From Antedon bifida (lineage: Eukaryota; Echinodermata; Crinoidea; Comatulida; Antedonidae): 64,000 nucleotides of DNA. The stretch spans positions 20,431,665 through 20,495,664 of the forward strand of contig OY727100.1 in the NCBI GenBank assembly GCA_963402885.1, written 5' to 3'. Both the position numbers and the translations under genes were made by a program. The notes beneath the pieces are model-generated. The model worked only from the letters and a program-made list of their open reading frames with translations, ran no database searches and was not told where the DNA came from. Below, piece by piece: positions 23,601-33,582 of this stretch (positions are counted from its first letter, which is position 1; each line of letters opens with the position of its first letter).

Positions 23601-26600
23601 GGAGAGTTGACTGTATAAATAATAATATTCAAATTTCCTAAATAATTACTTTCTTTACTGCCATTATTGTCGATATTGCAAACTCCTGCAAGAACCAGAT
23701 TCCCTGACTCTAAGCAAACACCATCAATGCCTAAAAAAAATGTATGTGTATAATATATGTTAAAACAAAAAGATAAAAATTTACTTTTATAGTTTGTAGT
23801 ACTTTTATTTAATTTTGGTATTTTTTAAAGAGATCAGATGCTGCTTAAACTTAAACTAACAAAATACTATTTTGGAGAAAAAGAATAAGTGATATTTTCA
23901 AATTATTAGTTTTAATTGCATTATTCTTCTTTATAGATTATCAGGTTAGTCAGTATTTGATTGTAATTTAAAGTAGGAAAGTACAATTACTGTAGACATT
24001 CAATAGATAATATTTACAATTATCAAAAACATTTTACCAGCACATTAATGGCAGAAAAGAACATTTTTATATTTGAAATTCAGTGACATTCATATGCACA
24101 GCTCAGATATTATGCACAGCATAGCCAGTTTAGCCATGGCAACTCCCAAAACTAGCAAATTTTATACAAGCCATGAATAGGTCATGCCTATACTCACATA
24201 GGAGGGATGTAACTTCTTCGATTTTTGATGGAAAGTTTACATAAAATGGTTCTTTCCAATTGTCTCCATAATCATCAGTTTCTATCTTTATTGTTTTCCA
24301 GTCTTTTGTGTTTTTATTTTGTTTAACACACATTAGAATCACCTTTCTGTTGTGTGTTACAATTGGTACTAGATTCTGAAAGCTGTATGGTAAATAGTAT
24401 AAGTAAAAACAAACACACACTTGGCATATTTTAATCATTTTCATGTTTCCAATTTTTTGTTTCTACTTAAAAATATTGGAAACCTTCAAATTCCAATTCC
24501 AAACTTCATTCACATCATTTTCTTTACATACATAGCACACACATATGGATTGTGGATAGCCAAAAAAAAAAGTGTTTCTATTAGTGTTTCTTACATAGAA
24601 TGAATAAAAAAATTAGAAATATTTGTATAGTACAGTAGGCCTATGTTTGTAAATCATTGCTCTGAAAGGCTGAATTTCCAGATGGCTAAGCCTAAGATTG
24701 TTCACAAAGTATTTAATTTATTTAATTATTAATTAAAATCCATGGTGTGTTCCCCAAACCCACCCTTGCTGTTAAAAAACCCAACTTTTTAAAGACAAGA
24801 TATTACTGTCATACTCAAATGTAATACCTTGTATCTTCTTCGTGTAAAATAACTCTTGATTCTTCCCATTCAATCAAACTCTTTATGTTCATCTTTCCCC
24901 TTTTCAATATTACATCTGAGTTATTTTTCTCAACAAAGACAAGAACATGAGAATTTATAAAAACTACTGCAGGACGTCTATAAAATAAGAGAACAAAATG
25001 GATACAAATTAACAGTATACTGCAGTAACCTGTTTTTTAAATATGTGGTTATATACTAATGTGCATGGGATGAGTAAGTATAATATAAGTGCACTCCCCC
25101 CTGATAAATTAGGCCACCCTTTCCTCGAACTTTCAATCTTCACTCTTTCCTAGATTCTGTAAACTTTGGAATGGTCTTCCCTCTGATTTAAGAGACCTTG
25201 CTCTCCTTAGCAGGTTTCGAGATTTTGTGACTAGTCTTCGCCTATTTCCATTCCTGATTTCTCCTCTCATTGCCTCTCTTCCTTTTGATTTGAGTCTTAG
25301 ATTTTAATTTAACCATTTTTTTTTCTTTATTTTGCTTTTTAAATATTTTTTTTTTTTTACCGTCATTTAGCCTATATTATATTTATATTATATTTTATTT
25401 ATGTTAAAGGAAAGTCTTTAAACAGTGTTGGGTTCGCTTATGACAATCCTGGCTTTTTGTTTCATTATATATTTTTATGTTTTCTGTTGTAATTGTAATG
25501 AGCCGATATTGAATAAATCAAATCAAATCAAATCAAATCAAAGTACTCTGACAAATTATTTAAAAAAAAACCAATATATATTACGGTTTTTTTTAAAATA
25601 ATTCTGCTTGATGACAAAGCAGATGACCTATTAGACCACTAGGGCTTTCATGGTATTGTTCAAAACCAATTGGTTAGCAACACTTTAACATTCAACTTAA
25701 AGAACCATGCATTTACCTGTATGTGTTATCGTGTTCATAATCAGCTGCAGCTGCAAAATATTTATTAAAATATTATTGAATATGCAGTCATAAGTGTCAT
25801 AATTTGTTTACTCAGCAACACAGTTACCAAAGTGATATAGTATTTTAAATTTGAAAATAAAGCATCTTAATAAATGATTTAATTTAAATAGAAAATAAAA
25901 CTTACAATAAAAAGATAAATTGTTAACACCTGGATACTGCTGTCTACTGCCCTCTATGCTGCAGTTGTACTCTCCTGAATCAGATCTCACAGGATTTGAA
26001 ACCGTTAGGCTAATTCTTCCTCTACCACTAGTAGACACTTAAAAACACAAAAACAAACAAAACTAGAATTTAATTCGTCACTTTGACGAATTATAGGTGA
26101 TAATTTTTATCATTTTACTGAAATTAATTTTTTTTAAACATGTACGTACGTTAACATGCGATCGGAAAATGTTGATGTATGGCATCCTATTATACGCTTA
26201 TAGTGCTGAGTTCTGCCTATTATGCCATATACAATATGTACAGTATATACTGTATATCTATATACAGTGTAGCATAGGTGAAATTACGGGTTACACATCA
26301 TGTTCTAATTTTTTGGTATGATGGAATTATCAAAATAAACTTGAAGATAGTCTAGGACCTGGGTCAGATTTGTATGCATTTAATTTAGGAGAGAATATCT
26401 CAACTGTTATAGGATAATTTGACCCCAACGAACAACATGGAATGTGTGCCAAATTCGCTATCCGGGACGAACATTCCCAAAATCGGGGTCAAAGGTTAAA
26501 AATGTGTGGTTCTTATATCTCGACAACCACTTGTCGTACAGATTTGCTTTTGGTGTCACATTGTTCAGAATATACATATTTATATTCGTACTAACACAAC

Positions 26601-29600
26601 CTTTAGCGAAAAAATGACCGGAAATGCTTTTACTGACCTTTGACCCAAAAATGACCAAAAAACACTTTTTTGGGTTAAATTATTCTTTAAAATGCCAATG
26701 GAAAAACTGTATGGTATCAAATGAAAGCATACACAATATGCTACCTATTGCTATCCAACTTGTATTGAAAATGTTTAATTACGAAACTAATTGTATGGAA
26801 AATGTGCATATTTTGATTATTTTTATGCAAAAAATGAATATTTGGTAGCGTAATTATTATGTTTATTTATATAATATTAAATAATTTAAGTGTTTGGAAA
26901 ACTATTTGGTATCAAATGAAAGCCCATAAAATATTCTATCCATTGCTACCCAACTTGTATTAAAAATCTGTAATTATGATGCTAATTTTGTTTAAAATGT
27001 GCATATTTTATTATTTTTTTACTAAAATTAGTATATTAAATAGTGTAAATTTATTTTGGTTTATTTATAATATTAAATAATTCAAGTGTTCTTTTGGTCT
27101 CAAATTGTTCAGAATATACATATTTATATTCGGTCTAACACAACTTTTAGCGAAAAAATGACCGAAAATGATTTTACTGACCTTTGACCCAAAAATGACC
27201 AAAAAACACATTTTCGGGTTAAATTATTCTTTAAAATGCCAATGAACAAACTGTATGGTATCAAATGAAAGCATACACAATATGCTACCTATTTCTATCC
27301 AACTTGTATTGAAAATGTTTAATTATGAAGCTAATTGTATGGAAAATGTGCATATTTTGATTATTTTTATACAAAAAATGAATATTTGGTAGCGTAATTA
27401 TTATGTTTATTTATATAATATTAAATAATTTAAGTGTTTGGAAAAACTATTTGGTATCAAATGAAAGCCCATAAAATATTCTATCCATTGCTACCCAACT
27501 TGTATTAAAAATCTGTAATTATGATGCTAATTTTGTTTAAAATGTGCATATTTTATTATTTTTTTACTAAAATGAGTATATTAGTGTAAATTTGTTTTGG
27601 TTTATTTATAATATTAAATAATTCAAGTGTTCTTTTGGTGTCAAATTGTTCAGAATATACATATTTATATTCGGTCTAACACAACTTTTAGCGAAAAAAT
27701 GACCGAAAATGATTTTACTGACCTTTGACCCAAAAATGACCAAAAAACACGTTTTTGGGTTAAATTATTCTTTAAAATGCCAATGGACAAACTGTATGGT
27801 ATCAAATGAAAGCATACACAATATGCTACCCATTGCTACCCAAGTTGTATTGACAATTTTTTAATTATGAAGCTAATTGTATGGAAATATTTAATTATTT
27901 TTTGATTATTTTTATACAAAAAATGAATATTTGGTGGCGTAATTGTTATGTTTATTTATATAATATTAAATAATTTAAGTGTTTGGAAAAACTATTTGGT
28001 ATTAAATAAAAGCCCATAAAATATTCTATCCATTGCTACCCAACTTGTATTAAAAATCTGTAATTATGATGCTAATTTTGTTTATTTTATTTTTTTTTTT
28101 TTTGTTTTTTTTTATATTATTTTTATTATTTTATTATTTTTTACAAAAATGAGTATATTAAATAGTGTAAATTTATTTTGGTTTAAATAATTCAAGTGTT
28201 TAGAAGATCTTGGTAAATTTACCAAGCATTTTGAACCCATTTTTACTGTTTTATCACTTTTAGATATTAATTATGTTTTTTTATATTTAGGCTGAGGGTA
28301 AATCAAATTATCCTATAACAGTTGAGATATTCTCTCCTAAATTAAATGCATACAAATCTGACCCAGGTACTAGACTATATGACATTAATTTTAACTAAAA
28401 ATATTATTCATATTGGATGTTACTTTGTCCAATATGTTACATTTTCCAAACATTTAAATTATTTAATATTATATAAATAAACATAACAATTACGCTACCA
28501 AATATTCATTTTTTGTATAAAAATAATCAAAATATGCACATTTTCCATACAATTAGCTTCATAATTAAAAAATTGTCAATACAACTTGGGTAGCAATGGG
28601 TAGCATATTGTGTATGCTTTCATTTGATACCATACAGTTTGTCCATTGGCATTTTAAAGAATAATTTAACCCAAAAATGTGTTTTTTGGTCATTTTTGGG
28701 TCAAAGGTCAGTAAAAGCATTTCCGGTCATTTTTTCGCTAAAAGTTGTGTTAGACCGAATATAAATATGTATATTCTAAACAATTTGACACAAAAAGAAG
28801 TCTTGAATTATTTAATATTATAAATAAACCAAAATAAATTTACACTATTTAATTTTAGTAAAAAAGTGATAAAATATGCACATTTTTAATAAAATTAGTA
28901 TCATAATTACAGATTTTGAATACAAGTTGGGTAGCAATGGATAGAATATTTTATGGGCTTTCATTTGATACCAAATCGTTTTTCCAAACACTTAAATTAT
29001 TTAATATTATATTAATAAACATAACAATTACGATACCAAATATTCATTTTTTGTATAAAATTAATCAAAATATGCACATTTTCCATACAATTAGCTTCAT
29101 AATTAAAAATGTTCAATACAATTCGGGTAGCAATGGGTAGCATATTGTGTATGCTTTCATTTGATACCATACAGTTTGTCCATTGGCATTTTAAAGAATA
29201 ATTTAACCTGAAAATGTGTTTTTTGGTCATTTTTGGGTCAAAGGTCAGTAAAAGCATTTCCGGTCATTTTTTCGCTAAAAGTTGTGTTAGACCGCATATA
29301 AATATGTATATTCTGAACAATTTGACACCAAAAACAAATCTGTATGACAAGTGGTTGTCGAGATATAAGAACCACACATTTTTAACCTTTGACCCCGATT
29401 TTGGGCATGTTCGTCCCGGATAGCAAATTTGGCACACATTCAATGTTGTTCGTTGGGGTCAAATTATCCTATAACAGTTGAGATATTCTCTCCTAAATTA
29501 AATGCATACAAATCTGACCCAGGTCCTAGACTAAGATGACAATTTCGAAAGATAATGAATTGACCAAATAAATATAAGAATTGAAAGAGAATTTGGCACG

Positions 29601-30414
29601 TAGAAGCACAATGCGCGCTCTTTGAAATTTGTATAACTAAAGAAATTTAAAAACTACTTTTTAACTTCAACTGGCCATATGATAACATCACAACATCCGA
29701 TAGGCTTAATTTTTATATGAATTCATATCTACATTTCATCAGCTTTTATAATAAGTTATAATCTTCAAGGTCACCTTTAATTCTGAAGAGCTGTAAAATA
29801 TTCAAATATATAGTGAAGGTGAAATCACAAGACCTAGGTTAATCAAGTTTTTACACGTGATAACGTCATCAAAATGAAAACGCTGACAACTCATGAGAAA
29901 GATAAATAATTAAGCAAGCACATACTGAAATTTGTGAGAAATTCGAGCACAAATAACCGAGATGCGCTCTGTTGAATGTGATAACCTACACAAAAAGATA
30001 ACAAATCCTAATTTTTAAATTTAAACATTAAATGAAGTCATCTAAAATTTAATTTCTTTATTTTAGAACTTTTAATTGTGAAAGTAAAAATAAATATATT
30101 TTCATTTATGTGCATTGTCCATGGGCATTGTCTAATGCATCACTACATTTACCATTTCACTAACATTTTATAATTTTCCTTCTAAAATTAAATTCATTAT
30201 TTTAATGGCTTCCAGAAATATTACTTTAACAGTTTTTCTAAAAAACAAATAATTCATTTTGCATCAAATTTTTTGTATTTAATAATTATATACCTTGGGC
30301 ATATGTATTAATTAAATAAATGTCCTAGGAAGAAGTTAAACAAATTATTGTACATAGTAAATGAAAATTGCATTAAAAAAAACATGTTACTTACTTGAGT
30401 AAGAAGTTTTAGAT
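20322..30414 (-). CDS. Gene B downstream module: V-type half-Ig spliced to a complete NEU-like (probably inactive) sialidase domain
   Basis: Exons: 30414-30395 and 26037-25906 (last half of a V-type Ig, ISLTVSN..RSDSGEYNC), then seven sialidase exons 25750-25717, 24977-24828, 24382-24198, 23730-23650, 21333-21239, 21156-21013 and 20630-20322, ending in TAA. All phases agree. The sialidase part is about 332 residues, slightly under a NEU enzyme. Visible in order: TYRRPAVVF (FRIP motif), LKRG..., NLVPIV, Asp-box TDDYGDNW, GVCLESGNLVLAG, Asp-box relic STDDGDNC, SKDGCKTV, ECQSGIVFL, KDLTLYLSKDGCKTW, SDLAYY, IVCVYNYGSE. This follows human NEU2/NEU3 strand by strand. By hand alignment, the catalytic Asp, Glu, Tyr and second and third Arg are absent, so binding rather than hydrolysis is likely. 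Joining exon 33595-33583 to 30414 creates a TGA, so the 5' start is unresolved. Confidence 0.8.
21558..22132. mobile_element. Non-autonomous DNA element with TAAAGACCCATTCCCTACA termini
   Basis: The left end AAAGACCCATTCCCTACAATTT and, inverted, the right end AAAGTCCCCTTCCCTACATTT form imperfect terminal repeats about 570 bases apart, in an intron of gene B. A related, shorter copy in the opposite orientation lies at about 61365-61550, sharing the AATGACCTGGTTTAATG block and the CTAGGCCT-rich middle. No transposase. Confidence 0.6.
22290..23613. mobile_element. Tigger/pogo-like non-autonomous transposon, TA target site
   Basis: The terminal inverted repeats are perfect over 24 bases (starting CAGTCAACTCTCCCAATA, then CCGGAC) and are flanked by TA on both sides (22288-22289, 23614-23615). 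Shorter CCGG-rich words repeat inside both ends. CAGT ends plus a TA duplication fit the pogo/Tigger branch of Tc1/mariner. The 1324-base interior shows no transposase frame. It contains a 24-base palindrome at 22769 and CTAGGCCTA-rich sequence. Lies in a gene B intron. Confidence 0.8.
22769..22792. repeat. Perfect 24-base palindrome inside the Tigger-like element
   Basis: CAGGGAGTTGTT is followed at once by its inverse. It is flanked by near-identical words GTTTTTAGC and GTTTTTTAGC, as if a very short terminal-repeat element had inserted with a target duplication of about 9-10 bases. Confidence 0.65.
25085..25542 (+). mobile_element. 5'-truncated LINE (3' end of the reverse transcriptase frame and pentamer tail)
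   Basis: A frame reads LWNGLPSDLRDLALLSRF.., with stop near 25306, matching the C-terminal end of CR1/jockey-type LINE polyproteins (W..LP..LR....F). It is followed by a 3' UTR and a tail of repeated CAAAT units ending at 25542. It sits in a gene B intron, opposite to the gene. Confidence 0.7.
26063..26098. repeat. Short palindromic repeat TTAATTCGTCA...TGACGAATTATAGGT, copy 1
   Basis: ACTAGAATTTAATTCGTCAC followed by TTTGACGAATTATAGGT. A nearly identical copy in the same orientation is at 31829-31865. The inner arms AATTCGTCA/TGACGAATT pair as a hairpin. The two copies bracket about 5.8 kb. Confidence 0.6.
26349..29532. mobile_element. Inverted-arm (foldback-like) DNA element with AAGAT target duplication
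   Basis: The ends are AGTCTAGGACCTGGGTC and its exact inverse, extending with few changes for about 300 bases, and are flanked by the direct repeat AAGAT (26344-26348, 29533-29537). The left arm holds three tandem units of about 530 bases (26640, 27170 and 27720 regions), and the right arm two inverted units (28690 and 29240 regions). A further internal copy of the right end lies at 28303-28373. Non-coding. The element sits in the intron between gene B exons 30414-30395 and 26037-25906. The superfamily was not recognised. Confidence 0.8.
29540..30390. other. Intron of B, no feature seen
   Basis: AT-rich sequence between the foldback-like element and the 20-base exon at 30414-30395. No coding frame with splice support and no clear repeat was found. 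Confidence 0.4.
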
Positions 30415-31828
30415 CTGAAAAACAAAAAAATATACACATTATAAAAAATTATGAAAAAATATAGGATTTAGAAATGGTGTTGAAATGATTGGCGTTTATT
30501 GGTCTTTCCCTCTACAATGTACTGTAATTTATTTATATTTGTAATAATTATAAATCATTTTTTAAAAAAGTACCGTATTAACATTTTATGAAAAAAGTGT
30601 GTAGCATTCCAGATATGGACTTACAGTGAAAGTAGTGATGTAATCTATATAATTTTGTTTCAAATTAAATAAATTCTATATTTGTAAAATTTGACTTCTA
30701 TCAATCAATCAATCAATAGTCAAAAGTTCCAAATTATACACATGATTATGTAAGATAAGGAATAAAAATGTATATTTATTATTTATGTTGCGGTAAATTC
30801 ATATAACAAAATTGCATTATTATTATGCAAATTACAATAAAATCTATAACTTGGTACTTGGTGGTTATCCTCTTTAATACTCCACTTGGAAGTCTAACAA
30901 AGAGGTAAGCTGATCTTTTGACATATACATTCAACAACTTTCCTCTTTGTAAATTGTTTCCTTTGATAATGGATGAAATCATACAAACGTTAAATTGAAT
31001 AAGGTGAAACATAAAATATACGTATTTATTTTCTACATAACACACATACTTTTCTAAAAATTATCTATTTAGAATAACATGCGATACAAGAAACATTCCC
31101 CTCATTCATAAACGTTGATTAGTTGTATACTATTTTAATAGGTTTTATAAATGTTTTAATATACAATAAAAGCAAAGCTTGTGTTTAAAATACTAAAGAA
31201 AATAAGATGCACCAAGCTAAAAATACCCAATTAAAGTTATAAAAAATGTAATTTATTATAAAATAATATTCAATAAAATAGACATATGGTAATAAGTTTT
31301 TAATGAAATAATAAAGAAACAAATAATGGCAAATAAAGAAATAATCTGGTAAATTTATGTATATATGATAATACATGATTCTGACTGACAATTAGTCACA
31401 TTAGAAACAATATAAATGAGCAGAATGCAACTAGCAAATGACAATATGTAAGTGTATTTTGTAGAAGACTACAACCAAAGGACAAACACAGACAGGCAAT
31501 GAAGGACAGTATATAATCAATAATAAATATAGCAAACCATGGTATGTAAGATATTATTAACAACAGTAGAATTGAAAGGAAAAAGGTAAACTACCAAATT
31601 AGTCAGGCAATTAAACCCTAAAACCAATAGATAAATTGTTACAAAAAAAAAAAAACTTAAAAACTAAAATTTTTAACTACACAGAAAGTAAAGTTTGTGT
31701 GCTAGGCGGTCACAATTGTTTGCCAAAGAAGGAAAATAGATTGCCCCTTCGCTGTTCTTCAACATTCGCTCATCAAGTGTTTTGTAAAAAGCATGCACAT
31801 GAATTAATCATAGAAGAATCCAATTCAA

Positions 31829-31865
31829 ACTAGATTTAATTCGTCACTATGACGAATTATAGGTT
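31829..31865. repeat. Short palindromic repeat TTAATTCGTCA...TGACGAATTATAGGT, copy 2
   Basis: Second copy of the repeat at 26063-26098, in the same orientation, differing at a few bases. It runs directly into AGGTTATATGCAT, the left end of the putative element at 31861-33234. Confidence 0.6.
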
Positions 31866-33234
31866 ATATGCATTGATTTAAATAAAGATAATTGATTTGT
31901 AAAAGATATATTGATTGATTGATTTTCTCAGAATCTTTAATTATTTATAATATATGATAGGATCTTGCTAACGCAAATACAATAGCCGGTACCACAATCC
32001 GATCAAAGATCCCTCTGCGTATAATGTCATAAACCACATTTGTTACATAATAATAAAGACATAAGTGACTTTTTATCTAGATTCTATTATAAATCATGTG
32101 TATAATCTATACACTAAGAAATAAATTTGAACAAACAATACGGATAATAAAAAAAAAATCTTACTTCGTTTCCCAAGGTGAGACTCGATCTCGGTACCTT
32201 GAATGCCATAGAAACGAGCACAGACCACCGAGCCATACACAACTGACTAAAAGAAATAGATTATTACATACCGCAATGAATTATAAATTTTTACTAAGAT
32301 GACATCTTTAAAAATGTAAAAAAATGATGCACTGTCAAACTATATACTTTTAACTTTAATATATGAACTTCTTAAGAAAGTTAATGTTAAGTTTGTTATT
32401 TCGGCCTAAGAAAATGTCATAATTTGTTTGATTGTCGAAATTATTTTTTTTAAATTTAATATGCAATTAATGATGACTTAATCAACTTTTGTTCTCTTAA
32501 TTTGATAATAAATCATACATATGATACATACACTTCAAGAAAATGAAATAAAAAATAGGTGTTCCCCAGCATTCTGACGATATATATTAATTTTAAAATT
32601 TAGCATATTTTCACCATTTTGTTAACTTATACATACGTAGCCTGTCACTTTTGACGTGCTCGTATAACGCAATTTCGAGTTGAAAAGTGAATCAAATATG
32701 ATGGTATTATTAAAGAAAGATTGTAAAATAGAAATTGGGCAAAAAGAGTGCGCATTAACTTTTAACGCGCAAAAATCTGCGCACTTATGGCAATTTTTTA
32801 AACGCTTAAAATTGCCTGAAACGTACTGTAATTTCATCGAAAATAAATTTTGACAATTTTTAACATTTTAAGCGCGCGTACGCAAGCGTTATATGCACTA
32901 CGCACATAATTGTATTGCCATATGATGAAATATGACCTGACATTTATGAGTACCAAATTTTGTATAATTGTGATTCATGCTTGTGAAGAAATGATTACAA
33001 ACGTGATTTCGTTAAATCGCGCGATTTTGATTGCGCACCATGAAAACATAACCACACCGACTCCTGGCCATAAGGAATATACTCTGAAAAATTGACTTAG
33101 CTAGATGAAACTGATATCAAGATAATTGACGGACAAAATAGTGCTAAGGAAAGAATAAATAAATAAATAAATAAAGAAATAAATAAAGATCCTGACAGAA
33201 TCAAGAGGTTATATGCATGATAATGCATATAACC
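31861..33234. mobile_element. Putative terminal-inverted-repeat element with AGGTTATATGCAT ends
   Basis: AGGTTATATGCATTGAT at the left is mirrored at the right by an inverse copy, and the right end is itself a perfect hairpin (33205-33234, 13-base arms around GATA). The interior includes a tRNA-like stretch at 32165-32240 and shows no transposase. Whether this is one element or chance neighbours is unsure. Confidence 0.4.
32165..32240 (-). repeat. tRNA-like sequence, probably a SINE head
   Basis: On the minus strand, GTGTATGGCTCGGTGGTC resembles a tRNA A box region and, about 35 bases on, GAGATCGAGTCTCACC resembles a B box. Pairing of a full cloverleaf is poor and no CCA or anticodon context is convincing, so a SINE remnant is likelier than a working tRNA gene. 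Confidence 0.45.
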
Positions 33235-33582
33235 TAATTATGTTTTTGCTGACCTGAAGAATCTGAAATCCTCCATTATTCATGGCTTGTAAATTATAAG
33301 AGGTTTTGGCAATTCTCATATAGGAAAAAAACTATAAGCATTTCAGTAACTTTGCATGGATGTAGATGTGTTGTACAAATCAGTGAAAGAAATAGAAATG
33401 GCTGTAGTAACTCTTTGGTCACATAGCAAAAAATACTTCATATAATAAATGAAGTTTTATATGTAAAAGGTTATTTTGTGTAATTTTGCATAATAATGGG
33501 TAAATATGAACAACAAAAAAGCAGTGTATTTTTATCATAAAAAAACCACAATAAATAAATATCAAATACCAAAAACTATTAC

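Noticed and set aside
26458-29423. Several open frames of 65-80 residues with repeated similar peptides (LLLTFDPKMTKK..)
   Set aside because: They are the internal repeat units of the inverted-arm element; similarity comes from the DNA repeats, and no start, splice or known domain supports a protein.
32165-32240. A functional tRNA gene here or at 46070
   Set aside because: A and B box words are present but acceptor and anticodon stems do not pair well; treated as SINE heads.
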